DNA of 64,000 bases. It comes from Candidatus Bandiella numerosa (GTDB taxonomy: Bacteria > Pseudomonadota > Alphaproteobacteria > Rickettsiales > Midichloriaceae). The notes under the pieces were generated by a model. The model was not told the origin of the DNA. It did no database searches and saw nothing but the letters and a program-made list of their open reading frames with translations. The DNA lies in NCBI RefSeq assembly GCF_029981845.1, contig NZ_CP104165.1:62001-126000 (forward strand), written 5' to 3'. Shown here piece after piece: positions 16,186-25,509 of this stretch; the stretch's first letter is position 1, and the number at the start of each line of letters is the position of its first letter. Both the position numbers and the translations under genes were made by a program.

Positions 16186-17007
16186 ATGTCTAATCCAAAG
16201 ACAAAAAATAGTAATAAAATTAATATTACAACTTGGAATATTAACTCTGTTAGAAAAAGGCTCAATTCTATTGATAAATTTTTAAAAGAATTTACTCCAG
16301 ATATTCTTATGCTACAAGAAACTAAGGTCAGAAATGAATTATTTCCTTTTCAGTTTTTTAGAGATTTTGGATATAGTTTTATACATCATGAGGGAGAAAA
16401 TACAGGTTATAATGGAGTAGCTATTATTGCAAAGAAGGATTTAGAGATTGTTCCTAAAATAAGTTTTATAAAAAACGCTAGGCATTTAGCCGTAAAAATA
16501 AAAGGTAACGTAGAATTACATAATTTTTACATTCCAGCAGGCGGTGATATACCTGATGTTAATAAAAATATAAAATTTAAAGAAAAATTAGAATTTATTG
16601 ATAACCTTAGCGCTTGGTTTAAGAATAATAGATCAAGAGCTGATAGAGTTATAATAGTAGGTGATTTAAATGTTGCACCACTAGAAAATGACGTGTGGTC
16701 ACATAAGCAATTATTAAATATTGTATCACATACCCCAATGGAAGTTGAGAAACTACAAAAATTATATGAATCAATTGGCTTTAAAGATTCTGTGAGAAAG
16801 TTTACTCCTGAATCAGAAAAGCTATATAGTTGGTGGAGCTATAGAGCAAGAGATTGGATTAAATCTGATAGAGGGAGAAGGTTAGATCATATATGGACGA
16901 GTAGTAATTTAGATGAAAAAGTAATGAGAGCAAACATAATAAAAACTACTCGTAATCATGATTTACCATCTGATCATGTTCCAGTATCAATAGATATAAA
17001 TTTATAA
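16186..17007 (+). CDS. xthA: exodeoxyribonuclease III
   Basis: AP endonuclease and 3'-5' exonuclease of base-excision repair. The 273 residues show T-T-W-N-I-N-S at 15-21, the metal-binding Glu45 in L-Q-E-T-K, Y-N-G-V-A-I, the G-D-L-N-V-A-P catalytic block and the terminal S-D-H-V-P-V with Asp263/His264. The length is normal and no key residue is missing. It begins 3 bases after the preceding stop, so it is probably cotranscribed with the small metalloprotease-like ORF. Confidence 0.95.
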   Translation: MSNPKTKNSNKINITTWNINSVRKRLNSIDKFLKEFTPDILMLQETKVRNELFPFQFFRDFGYSFIHHEGENTGYNGVAIIAKKDLEIVPKISFIKNARHLAVKIKGNVELHNFYIPAGGDIPDVNKNIKFKEKLEFIDNLSAWFKNNRSRADRVIIVGDLNVAPLENDVWSHKQLLNIVSHTPMEVEKLQKLYESIGFKDSVRKFTPESEKLYSWWSYRARDWIKSDRGRRLDHIWTSSNLDEKVMRANIIKTTRNHDLPSDHVPVSIDINL

Positions 17008-17014
17008 AGTTCTG

Positions 17015-17217
17015 GATTTAAAAAAGATAGAAATTAATACTGATTTTAAAGAAGCAATTGAAAAGATGGAGAGTGAGAATAAAAATCTCTTTATAACAGG
17101 TAAAGCTGGAGCTGGAAAATCAATATTGCTATCTTACTTTTGTCAAAACACTAAAAAAATACGCAGTATTGGCACCTACAGGAGTTGCAGCACTTAATGT
17201 TAAAGGTCAAACAATTC
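17015..17217 (+). pseudogene. Pif1/RecD-like helicase, N-terminal fragment
   Basis: Translation gives N-L-F-I-T-G-K-A-G-A-G-K-S (Walker A) and, one frame over, V-L-A-P-T-G-V-A-A-L-N-V-K-G-Q-T-I, the first two motifs of Pif1-like superfamily 1 helicases. The shift falls in a run of seven A near 17154-17160. The sequence then ends abruptly at the inverted-repeat element at 17218, and no later helicase motif is found downstream. Confidence 0.75.
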
Positions 17218-17622
17218 GGCCCAACCTGCAGGAACGTGTTTTTCCGGCATTAAGATTTATAAAAGGGGATTGAGAGCTATTAAAAAGCGATTGATAAACT
17301 AAGATTTTTTGGTATGTAAAGCAATAAATACCCCTACAATTTTAAACAGATTTAGTACAAAGAGTGGTGACACCAGCACTTCTCAGAACTCTTTTGTAGC
17401 AACAATTTTTATAAAAAGTTCTGTAAGACCAAAAGAAACACTACTCTTATACGATAAATTAGATTAGATTTAAAAAATTAAAAAACTATACTAACTCTGA
17501 TTAAATCTAGGTTTCAAAATTTACCAAAGATGTAGTAAATGAAAATTATTTAACTTAACACAAGGAAAATTCGTACTTACAGAGTTGCATTGCCGAAAAA
17601 GCACGTTCCTGCAGGTTGTGCC
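17218..17622. mobile_element. 405-bp non-coding inverted-repeat element (MITE-like)
   Basis: The ends are long inverted repeats: GGCCCAACCTGCAGGAACGTG at the left and its near-perfect reverse complement at the right, extending to about 35 bases (17218-17251 and 17588-17622) with few mismatches. The interior has no recognised gene. It lies exactly between a helicase fragment and an IS110 transposase fragment. I found no clear target duplication, so it may be a MITE or the joined ends of a larger lost element. Confidence 0.6.
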
Positions 17623-17908
17623 AATAGGCGTTGCACCTATTAAAGAAGATAGTGGAAAAAAAGGTTGCCGTTCTATATATGGGGGAAGAAAAATAGTCCG
17701 CTCCGCTCTTTATATGGCTGTAATTTCTGTTATAAGATCCAATGCTAAAATAAAATCTTTTTACAAACGATTACGTCATAATGGCAAAAAAGCCAAGGTT
17801 ACTATAACTGCCTGTATTCGCAAATTTATCATCATCTTAAATACTATTCTTAAACAACAATTATATGCTATCGATTTTTCTTTTTTAAATACAGTTGCTT
17901 GCACATAA
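17623..17908 (+). pseudogene. IS110-family transposase, C-terminal fragment
   Basis: Reads I-G-V-A-P-I-K-E-D-S-G, Y-G-G-R-K-I-V-R-S-A-L-Y-M-A and F-Y-K-R-L-R-H-N-G-K-K-A-K-V, the typical end of the Transposase_20 domain. Everything upstream of the G-V-A-P block is missing; the open frame is extended artificially into the neighbouring inverted repeat. It is not closely similar to the intact IS110 recombinase at 3395, so it comes from a different element. Confidence 0.85.
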
Positions 17909-17980
17909 TGGGAAAAAATATTGTAATTTTTGCATTTTTCATGTACCCTGATGAGAGTAAATGTATTTTGGTAAAAGAAT

Positions 17981-19198
17981 ATGGTATATAGAGTTTGCTC
18001 AATTAGTGGCGGAGGGGTTAGAGGTATCATCCCAGCTACCATAATAAAGGAGATGCTAAATATTGCTAAAAATGAAGGTAAAGAAGGTAAAATAACTGAT
18101 TTATGTGACTATGTTATTGGTACTTCAATTGGAGGTATAATAGGTGCTGGACTCACTGTTTCAGAAAATAAATTAGAGCCGAAATTTACACCAGATGAGA
18201 TTTTAAATTTACTTCAAAGTAGAGCGACTGAAATTTTTCCCGAAGACGCAAACTATCATCAACAAATTATTCTATCAACAACCTTGACTGGTATAGCTAC
18301 TGTTAGTGCTACGGTTATAGCATTGAAATTCTTAGGTTTAGGTATGGTATCTACTGTAGGTGTTGCTGGTTTGATAGCTGCATCAGTTTTTTCAGCTACT
18401 TATAAAAATGTTAACGTATTGGATGGTTTTTTTGCACCTAAATATAGTAGAGATGGAATAGATAAATTACTTGATGAAAATTTTGGGGAGTTAAGATTCA
18501 GTGATACAATTATACCATTTACAACTGTTTCATTTTCTCTTGAACAAGATAACCCGAGAGTTTGGTCTACATTTAAAGCAGAAAAAACAATAAAAGATAA
18601 TTTATTAATTAAAGATGCTTTAGGAGCTACGAGTGCAGCGCCAACTTTTTTCCCACATAAAGTGACAAACATTACAATAGAAGGTGGTAGAGAGGAAATA
18701 TATTATGATGTTGATGGAGGTATTTTTGCTAATTCACCTGTAAATTTGGGATTAGCGGTTCTAAAAAAATATGCCTCTATTAATATTATTTCAAGAATTG
18801 AGAAAGAAGGAATAACAATTTTATCAATAGGTACTGGATATTTCAAAGGTACAGAACCATTTGTACCACCTACATCTTTTCAAGAAAGTATATTTGGTTA
18901 TATATTTACAGGTTCATTAATAACCAAGGTTATGCAAGCAGCTGAAAGAGATAGCATAGTGCAAGCACGTTACGTATATAAAGCATTACGATTAGATCCA
19001 AAACTGGAACAAAACTTAATGCCAATGGATAAATCAAGCCCTGTGCATATAAAAAGTCTAAGTCGTGCTGCAGATGATTATATAGTTGAGCATAGTAAAA
19101 TTATTGAAGGGTATGTAAAGTGTATGCTTGAGGATAATTCATGTGATGAATTAGTTACAGAAAGTACCCCAAATTATTCCTATGAACTTATATATTAA
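17981..19198 (+). CDS. patatin-like phospholipase
   Basis: Predicted Ser/Asp lipid hydrolase of 405 residues. The oxyanion loop S-G-G-G-V-R-G is at 9-15, the nucleophile elbow G-T-S-I-G-G at 47-52 (Ser49) and the catalytic Asp in D-G-G at 245-247. Between them (about residues 95-140) lies a hydrophobic Ala/Val/Gly-rich insertion that could sit in a membrane. Rickettsial patatins (Pat1/Pat2) and Legionella VipD act as host-directed phospholipases, and patatins are also CBASS effectors; no CD-NTase is present here, so a host-directed role is the better guess. It starts an apparent operon with the next two genes (18- and 4-base gaps). Confidence 0.9.
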   Translation: MVYRVCSISGGGVRGIIPATIIKEMLNIAKNEGKEGKITDLCDYVIGTSIGGIIGAGLTVSENKLEPKFTPDEILNLLQSRATEIFPEDANYHQQIILSTTLTGIATVSATVIALKFLGLGMVSTVGVAGLIAASVFSATYKNVNVLDGFFAPKYSRDGIDKLLDENFGELRFSDTIIPFTTVSFSLEQDNPRVWSTFKAEKTIKDNLLIKDALGATSAAPTFFPHKVTNITIEGGREEIYYDVDGGIFANSPVNLGLAVLKKYASINIISRIEKEGITILSIGTGYFKGTEPFVPPTSFQESIFGYIFTGSLITKVMQAAERDSIVQARYVYKALRLDPKLEQNLMPMDKSSPVHIKSLSRAADDYIVEHSKIIEGYVKCMLEDNSCDELVTESTPNYSYELIY

Positions 19199-19216
19199 TT
19201 TAATATGAGGTAAAAC

Positions 19217-19489
19217 ATGGACGACAAATATATACCAGAGATTACAAAAAGAAAAATGGCAGAACAATTGCACAATGAAGTTAATATGATGAAAAGAGCT
19301 GAGGAAGCAGCTATTTATGAAACAGATATCTTAGCTAAAAAATTAAAAGAAGAAGCTTCTTATATAAACCCAGAAGAAAAAGCAAAGCTGGATAAGTTAT
19401 ATGAAGAAATAGAAGATAAAAATAATCATACTGAACTCAGTTCAGAAGTAAAAGAGGCTTTAGCATCAATATTTAATGAGGGTGAGTAA
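19217..19489 (+). CDS. small charged helical protein in patatin operon
   Basis: A 90-residue, Glu/Lys-rich protein predicted to be almost entirely helical with coiled-coil character (M-A-E-Q-L-H-N-E-V-N-M-M-K-R-A-E-E-A). No signal peptide, membrane segment or known domain. TGAGGT precedes the ATG by 6 bases. Its position between the phospholipase and the HExxH protein suggests a chaperone, adaptor or inhibitor for one of them, but that is only inferred from context. Confidence 0.6.
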   Translation: MDDKYIPEITKRKMAEQLHNEVNMMKRAEEAAIYETDILAKKLKEEASYINPEEKAKLDKLYEEIEDKNNHTELSSEVKEALASIFNEGE

Positions 19490-19493
19490 TTAA

Positions 19494-21395
19494 TTGTCAA
19501 TTACATATTTTTGCCAGACAAAAAAGTGTTGTGATGATTTATTGGCTAAATTAGAGGCAAGTTCCTTAGATTTTTTATTTATGTGGAAGATTAGGTATGT
19601 TTGCGAACAAATGGGAGAATTGTATTATCATAACAAAATTCTAAAACAGATAGCTACTCCTGTAGCTATTGCAGATTTAGGTGATATAGCACTATTTGCA
19701 ACATATTTTAATTATACTGTGCCCGAGCTAAATAAAACTCCATATAAACTATATGATAATTTCAATAACTTTGAAGAAAAAATTGATATTGCAGCTAGGC
19801 TAGCGCATTTAGAAGGAATAAAGTATTTATGGGGAGATGATACAATAACTTTTTATGAAAAAAGTTTTAAAAATATACAAGAAAGATTATTATCAATGAT
19901 AATATTCAAGGATTTAAATGCTTTCCAACAAACTTTAATTGTCTATAAAAATGCTATTAATGCTACTCAAATTCTGAACTATTATATTAGATCTGCATAT
20001 CAACATGGAAGTTTAGCAATTGCTACTGAGCTTATAAAGAATGGTATTAAATTTGATATTAAATATATAATGGATATACATACATCTCTTGGTTATTTTG
20101 AATATATAAACCACCTAAGTTTTCTTAGAAAGAAAAATTTTATAGATGATAAAGTGTATGATGGAGCGCAAGCGCTAGTAAATTCAATGTTTTGTGGCAC
20201 TTTTTATAGATCTAGTAACGTACTTGACGAAATTAATATGCTAATTCATTCAGAATGCAATGTTCTAAAAAAGATTATAAATATTAATTATAATGAGGTA
20301 ACTAAACCTCTATTTGGTGTTATGCTAGCCATACATTTCCCTCACATTGCAATACCATCTAAAAGTATAGAGTCTCCATTCTGTATGCCATTAAATCAAT
20401 ATTATAAAATTTATGGTGGAGATCCAAAAGATGATTATTTTTTACCTAAATTAATACATGAATTAACACATGCTTTTTTATACGTAATATACCAAAATAA
20501 TAGTAAACCATATCCAAAACATGAAATAGGTGGAACTAGTATGGCTTATGAAGCTTATAAAAAAGCAAAAACTATATTTTTAAAAAATATTTGTACAAAG
20601 TTGGGTATAAAAAAAGATGAAATAGATAATGCCACAGAATTAGAAAATATACTGGCAAATAATATACAACTTAATATAAATGAGTATTGCTATAATAAGA
20701 ATAGCAAAGCAAATATACTTACTATTACATTAGATAAATATATATCAAGTGGTTGGTTACTTAATACTTTATTAGACACTAAAACATTAGATGAATTCAT
20801 TAACAAAATTGGTGGACAATTTACTTTAGCACAACTAATAAGTATTGAAAAAAATATCAGAGATAAAAAATTGGCAAATTTTCTTGATATTGTTGTAGCT
20901 AGGTTAGGAGTTAATAAAGAGCAAAGTGAAAATATTGTAATCCTGTATTCAAAAATTAAAGACGAGATGAAAAAATTACTGAATAATTTTTGTGCAGAGC
21001 AAACTTTAAATAATGAATACTCAATGTTTCTTAGTAGAATTTTTGACTATGTAAAAAGGAATCCATTAGATTGGGACACAGAGTTGTTACCAAGATTTAC
21101 GGAAGTGTATTTAGATAATAGGGAAAATAAAATACCTAAGCAAATTTATAAACCATTATTAGAATACTGGGTAAAATATGTAGTACCAGAAGCCAATAAA
21201 GTAACTACTGCAGATTACGCATATAAATTTGATATATTTATAGAAAAAGATAAAACTTTTTCTGAGCAGTTATTCAGTAAAATTAATGATCTGATTTTTG
21301 GACAACAAGAAGAGATACAAAAGAGCATTAAGGACGTGCTTGAATTAAATTTTGCAACACAAGAATTTATCGAGTTTGAAAGTGATATGTATTAG
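19494..21395 (+). CDS. large unknown protein with HExxH zinc-protease motif
   Basis: A 633-residue protein I cannot assign to a family. Residues 322-326 read H-E-L-T-H, followed by a hydrophobic helix and a Y-E-A-Y-K segment about 28 residues later that could give the third zinc ligand, as in gluzincins. The part before it (about 110-230) is helical with a weak ankyrin-like stretch (A-I-A-T-E-L-I-K-N-G). The C-terminal half is helical with no transmembrane segment or signal peptide. The start is TTG at 19494, 4 bases after the previous stop and preceded by GAGGGTGAG; the first ATG would lose 29 residues. Probable secreted or cytosolic protease-like effector, by inference. Confidence 0.6.
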   Translation: MSITYFCQTKKCCDDLLAKLEASSLDFLFMWKIRYVCEQMGELYYHNKILKQIATPVAIADLGDIALFATYFNYTVPELNKTPYKLYDNFNNFEEKIDIAARLAHLEGIKYLWGDDTITFYEKSFKNIQERLLSMIIFKDLNAFQQTLIVYKNAINATQILNYYIRSAYQHGSLAIATELIKNGIKFDIKYIMDIHTSLGYFEYINHLSFLRKKNFIDDKVYDGAQALVNSMFCGTFYRSSNVLDEINMLIHSECNVLKKIININYNEVTKPLFGVMLAIHFPHIAIPSKSIESPFCMPLNQYYKIYGGDPKDDYFLPKLIHELTHAFLYVIYQNNSKPYPKHEIGGTSMAYEAYKKAKTIFLKNICTKLGIKKDEIDNATELENILANNIQLNINEYCYNKNSKANILTITLDKYISSGWLLNTLLDTKTLDEFINKIGGQFTLAQLISIEKNIRDKKLANFLDIVVARLGVNKEQSENIVILYSKIKDEMKKLLNNFCAEQTLNNEYSMFLSRIFDYVKRNPLDWDTELLPRFTEVYLDNRENKIPKQIYKPLLEYWVKYVVPEANKVTTADYAYKFDIFIEKDKTFSEQLFSKINDLIFGQQEEIQKSIKDVLELNFATQEFIEFESDMY

Positions 21396-21466
21396 ATTCA
21401 AAATACGCGTTGTTGCATAACCTCCTATGGCATGGCATTTAGTAAAAATTAAGCAACTTTTTCAGA

Positions 21467-22280
21467 AAGAGGTGGTCCTAAAAAACTGGACAGGAAGGAA
21501 AGGATAAATTCTAATATAAAAATAAATAAAATATCGGAGTAAAAAGAAAAATACAGCCCAGTATTCAAAACGAAAGTAGCGCTATCAGCAATTAGGGAGG
21601 AAGGAGCGTTGAGCGAGCTATCAGCTAGGTATGGAGTCAATGCGAATATGATTGGCAAATGGAAGAAGCAAGTATTAGATAATATGAACAGTGCATTTTC
21701 TGATAAATGTGAAAGGTCAGCAATAACAAATGAACACCAAATAAAACAACTGCATGCAAAAATAGGGGAACTAACAGTAGAAAAAGATTTTTTGCAAGAT
21801 GTGTACGAAAAACTAGGAAGGAATGTAGGCGTGAGATGATAAAGAGCAATTAAGACAAATTGAGTATATCAAAGCAATGTCAGTTGCTGCGTGTGGCCAG
21901 GTCAAGCTGTTATTACAATCCTAAAGGTGAAAGTTCTGAGAACTTAGAGACTAATGAAAAAGATAGATGAGATTTATTTAAAGTATCTATTTTGCGGCTC
22001 TAGGCAAATGAGTTTACATTTAAAAAGAGAGGGTGAATCTGCTTCTAGACACAAGATAAGAAGGCTGATGAAAATAATGGGGATAAGTGCTATCTATCAA
22101 AAACCCAATACTAGTACAAAGAATAGTCAGCATAAAATATATCCCTATTTATTAAGAGATAAAATCATCAACAAAGCTAACGAAGTCTGATACAGTGATA
22201 TCACTTATATCCCTATGAACAGAGGCTTTATGTATTTGGTAGCAATAATGGATTGGGCTTCTAGAAAAGTGTTAGCTTAA
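21467..22280 (+). mobile_element. degenerate IS3-family copy (IS150-like end)
   Basis: Begins at GAGGTGGTCCTAAAAAACTGG, an IS150/IS3-style end. The orfA part (L-S-A-R-Y-G-V-N-A-N-M-I-G-K-W-K-K, then a coiled coil ending near 21839) is followed by orfB pieces: R-Q-M-S-L-H-L-K-R-E-G at about 21990-22030 and S-D-I-T-Y-I-P-M-N-R-G-F-M-Y-L near 22196-22240, which holds the first catalytic Asp. Stops interrupt it and the integrase is cut off at about 22280, so it is dead. A shorter copy lies at 25125-25441. The sequence differs from the IS3 element at 3106-5619. Confidence 0.8.
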
Positions 22281-22569
22281 GTGGAGTACTTTGCTTGGCG
22301 GAGGGGTGGGTTATTTAACTTGGCGCATGACAGTTCACTTCAATATTTTAAAATATTTTTCTTCTATACTGATTGGCACTATTTTTAATATTCTATTTTT
22401 AAATAATTATTAAAAATTTAACTAATAATTTTAAAACTTCAATAACCTGTGTTTTTAAGACATTGGTTTAATGGCAAGATACTACTTATTCGACTAGTTT
22501 AATTATATTAACTTTTTTAGCTAATACAGTTATTTTAACTAAAGCACACAATATATAATAAAATTAACT

Positions 22570-22818
22570 ATGAGTATTAATAGTACTGAATTTAAGAATC
22601 ACTTAGGTGAATATCTCACCGAAGCTATGCATAAACCTGTTTTTATTAAACGGCATAATCATGAAGCTGTACTATTAAGTAAAAAAGAATATAATAGATT
22701 ACAAAAAATTGAAGATTCGTATTGGCTTAATGAAGCCACTATTGCTGGAAAAGATGGCTATATTGGTGTAGAAAAAACTATGATAAAGTTAAAACATGCT
22801 TTTAATCAACCTCAGTAA
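22570..22818 (+). CDS. Phd/YefM-type antitoxin
   Basis: An 82-residue antitoxin with the Phd fold at the N-terminus (S-T-E-F-K-N-H-L-G-E-Y-L, then P-V-F-I-K-R-H and A-V-L-L-S-K-K-E-Y). The C-terminal helix should cover the toxin. It overlaps the RelE-type toxin gene by 23 bases and likely represses the shared promoter. Confidence 0.85.
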   Translation: MSINSTEFKNHLGEYLTEAMHKPVFIKRHNHEAVLLSKKEYNRLQKIEDSYWLNEATIAGKDGYIGVEKTMIKLKHAFNQPQ

Positions 22819-23104
22819 GCAAGCTGATAAATTTTTTTCTACTCTAGATTCTAAACAATTCAAACAGGTTGTTAAAGAAATATTTTCTTTAGCAAAAAAT
22901 CCCAAACATACTGATATTAAAAAAATTGTATCACAAACTGAGCACATTTATTATCGTGAGGATATCGGTGAATATAGACTAATTTTCAGAATTGAAAATG
23001 GCTCAGTTCTATACATTACAGTCGCTGGCAAAAGGAATGATGATGAAATATATAAAATATTTAACAGAAAAAAGTTAAATAATTATGAAAAGTCAATTTG
23101 GTGA
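22796..23104 (+). CDS. RelE/ParE-type toxin
   Basis: A 102-residue toxin with RelE-superfamily features: D-K-F-F-S-T-L-D at the N-terminus, the central Y-Y-R-E-D-I-G-E-Y-R-L-I-F-R strand pair and the A-G-K-R-N-D-D-E-I-Y block. Such proteins cleave ribosome-bound mRNA or poison gyrase. The last ten residues (N-N-Y-E-K-S-I-W) lie beyond the usual end of the fold and are encoded by the 3'-tail repeat shared with the PIN remnant at 13719. Confidence 0.82.
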   Translation: MLLINLSKQADKFFSTLDSKQFKQVVKEIFSLAKNPKHTDIKKIVSQTEHIYYREDIGEYRLIFRIENGSVLYITVAGKRNDDEIYKIFNRKKLNNYEKSIW

Positions 23105-23122
23105 TGATCATTTGGTTAGTTT
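23075..23122 (+). repeat. 3'-tail repeat, copy 2
   Basis: 29 of 30 bases (23075-23104) equal 14066-14095, and the similarity extends about 15 bases beyond the stop codon after a small offset. It forms the end of the RelE-type reading frame. Confidence 0.75.
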
Positions 23123-23157
23123 TATCATTGATCGTTATTAAATTTAATTAATATTTA

Positions 23158-24978
23158 CTAAATAGACAATAATATATCCAAAAAGACCTGACCGTAGCGT
23201 TTAATCTTAGCCTCACCAATACCTGTTATTTCTGACATTTCATCAATTGATCCGGGCTTTACTTTTACCATTTCTACCAATGTCTTATCATGAAATACTA
23301 AATATGGCGGAACATTTTGCGCTTTTGCTATTTCTAATCGTTTTGATTTTAACAACATTAATAAATCTTTTTCTTTCTGCGTTTCTATTTTTAGTAATTT
23401 TATTTGATCTTGGGTTTCTTGCTTATTTTCTGCTTTATTTTTTATTTTAGCTCTCTTAGTATATTTTCCTAATTCTATAGTTTCTTTTTCTTTTAAAAAC
23501 TGCATGCCACGATCAGTTATTTTAAGTGCTCCATGTCCTATCATATCAACCATAAGTAAATTTCTAGAAACTAATTGCCTAAAAATATTTAGCCACTCTT
23601 GTTTACTGAATTCCTTGCCTATCGCATATACACTAATTTTATCATGGCAGAAGTTTTTTATTCTTTGATTATCCACTCCCATCAATACATCTATAAGATA
23701 CATTACCCCAAACATTTGATTAGTTCTATAAACGCAAGAGATTGCTTTCTAAGCTATAATTGTACCATCAAAAGTTTCTGGCTTATTGATACATGTGTCA
23801 CAATTATTGCATGGCTCACACCTATCTCCAAAATATTCTAGCAATATCTGTCTTCTACATGATGTAGCTTCACATAAACCTAATAAATAATTTAATTTTT
23901 GTCGCTCTATCCTCTTTTGATTTTCTGGTGCGTTAGAATTTTCTATAAAACTTCTCTGTATTGCTATATCTCCCAAACCATAATACATTACAGCATCTGA
24001 CGGCAATCCATCTCTACCAGCCCTACCAGTTTCTTGATAATAACTTTCTATATTTTTTGGTATGTTGATATGCACCACAAATCTTACATCTGGTTTGTCT
24101 ATTCCCATTCCAAATGCTACTGTTGCAACCATTATTATATTTTCTTCCTCAAGGAATCTTTTGAGATTTCTTGTTCTTTCATCTGATTCCATCCCTGCAT
24201 GATACATCAAAACATTTAACCCTTCTTGCTTTAGATAATCTGTTATCTCTTCAGTTTTTTTACGAGATAAACAATACACTATTCCAGTCTCCTTATTGTG
24301 ATTTTTTTTAATAAATTCCAAAAGCTGCTTTTTAGGATTTTGGGCTATTGTTATAGAATAATTGATGTTTGGACGATCAAAGCCTGCTACAAATGTTTTG
24401 CCATTTTCTAGTCGCAATTTTTGTATTATATCTTTTCTTGTAGGGGTATCTGCCGTTGCTGTTAATGCTATACGTGGCACTTTTGGAAATTTATCTGCTA
24501 ATTTACCTAATTCTATATACTCTGGTCTAAAGTCATGTCCCCATTGAGAGACACAGTGTGCCTCATCTATTGCAAATAATGAAATTGGTACTGAAGATAG
24601 TAGTTCTAAGAATTCATCCATCAATAATCTTTCTGGTGCAACATAAAGTAAATCTAACTTATTATTTTTCATAGCATCTTTTATTTGCCATACTTCTTTT
24701 CTGCTAATATTTGAATTTATAGTTGCTACTTTTACACCTGATAATCTGAGGGCACTTACTTGATCTTGCATTAATGCTATTAGTGGTGAGATTACAATTG
24801 CTAAACCTGCTAATACTAAGGCTGGTATTTGATAACATAATGACTTTCCACCACCTGTCGGCATTAGTACAAAAGTATTTTCACCATTTATCACATTGTT
24901 AATTATTGCTTCTTGCTCTCCTCTAAATTTGTCATATCCAAAAACATGCTTTAATACATATAAAGGAGATTTATTCAT
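23158..24978 (-). pseudogene. recQ: ATP-dependent DNA helicase RecQ, one internal stop
   Basis: Two pieces in one frame add up to 606 residues, the normal RecQ length. The first has Walker A P-T-G-G-G-K-S, D-E-A-H-C-V-S-Q-W-G-H-D-F and the zinc-binding C-R-R-Q…C-E-P-C-N-N-C-D-T-C. The second starts after a single TAG (23749-23751) and carries the RQC winged helix (K-A-I-S-C-V-Y-R-T, F-G-V-M-Y-L-I-D-V-L) and HRDC (M-S-E-I-T-G-I-G-E). RecQ normally has Gln at or near the stop, so CAG-to-TAG is a simple explanation. Because nothing else is damaged, the mutation is recent or the stop is read through; a truncated helicase of 409 residues with its zinc site is also possible. Confidence 0.88.
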
Positions 24979-25124
24979 TGGCTACTGATCTATAATATAC
25001 TGAACGACTTATTCCTGTTATTGCACAAATTTAACTTATTGAGAATTTGTTTGTTTCTAATTGTGATTTTAACTTCCTCTCTCGCATCTGTAATTATGGT
25101 ATTAAAATATGCGCTGGGCATGAT

Positions 25125-25441
25125 GAGAGGTGATCCTAAAAAACTGGACAGGAAGGAAAGGATGAATTCTGATATAAAAATAAATAAAATATTATAGTAA
25201 AAAATGAGTAAAAAGAAAAATACAGTTCAGTATTCAAAACGAAAGTAGCACTATCAGCAATTAGGGAGGAAGGGACGTTGAGCGATCTATCAACCAAGTA
25301 TGGAGTTAATGCGAATATGATTAGCAAATGGAAGAAGTAAGCATTAGATAATATGAACAGTACATTTTCTTGCAAGCATGAAATATTTGAAGTATCAAAT
25401 AAAACAACTGCATGCAAAAATAGGGGAATTAACAGTATCAA
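25125..25441 (+). mobile_element. second degenerate copy of the IS150-like IS3 element
   Basis: About 315 bases, same orientation as and closely similar to 21467-21785, including the GAGGTGATCC end and the orfA start (L-S-D-L-S-T-K-Y-G-V-N-A-N-M-I-S-K-W-K). A stop follows K-W-K-K and the copy ends at the equivalent of orfA's coiled coil. It is only a fragment. Confidence 0.8.
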
Positions 25442-25485
25442 AAATATTCTTTACTTAATAGAGATTTACAGTTCTCTATGTATCT

Positions 25486-25509
25486 AAGCGGTCGCAGTTG
25501 CGACCGCTT
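25486..25509. terminator. 11-bp perfect hairpin after parB
   Basis: AAGCGGTCGCA and its exact complement are separated by GT, ending one base before the parB stop codon. On the + strand the hairpin is followed by a T-rich run; on the minus strand, the direction of parB, the following bases are less T-rich. It probably ends parB transcription and any read-through from the IS fragment. Confidence 0.6.

Noticed and set aside
17981..21395. CBASS-type defence system based on the patatin gene
   Set aside because: No CD-NTase, Cap2/Cap3-like or nucleotide-sensing gene is found beside it, and the patatin has a hydrophobic insertion unlike the CapV effectors I know.
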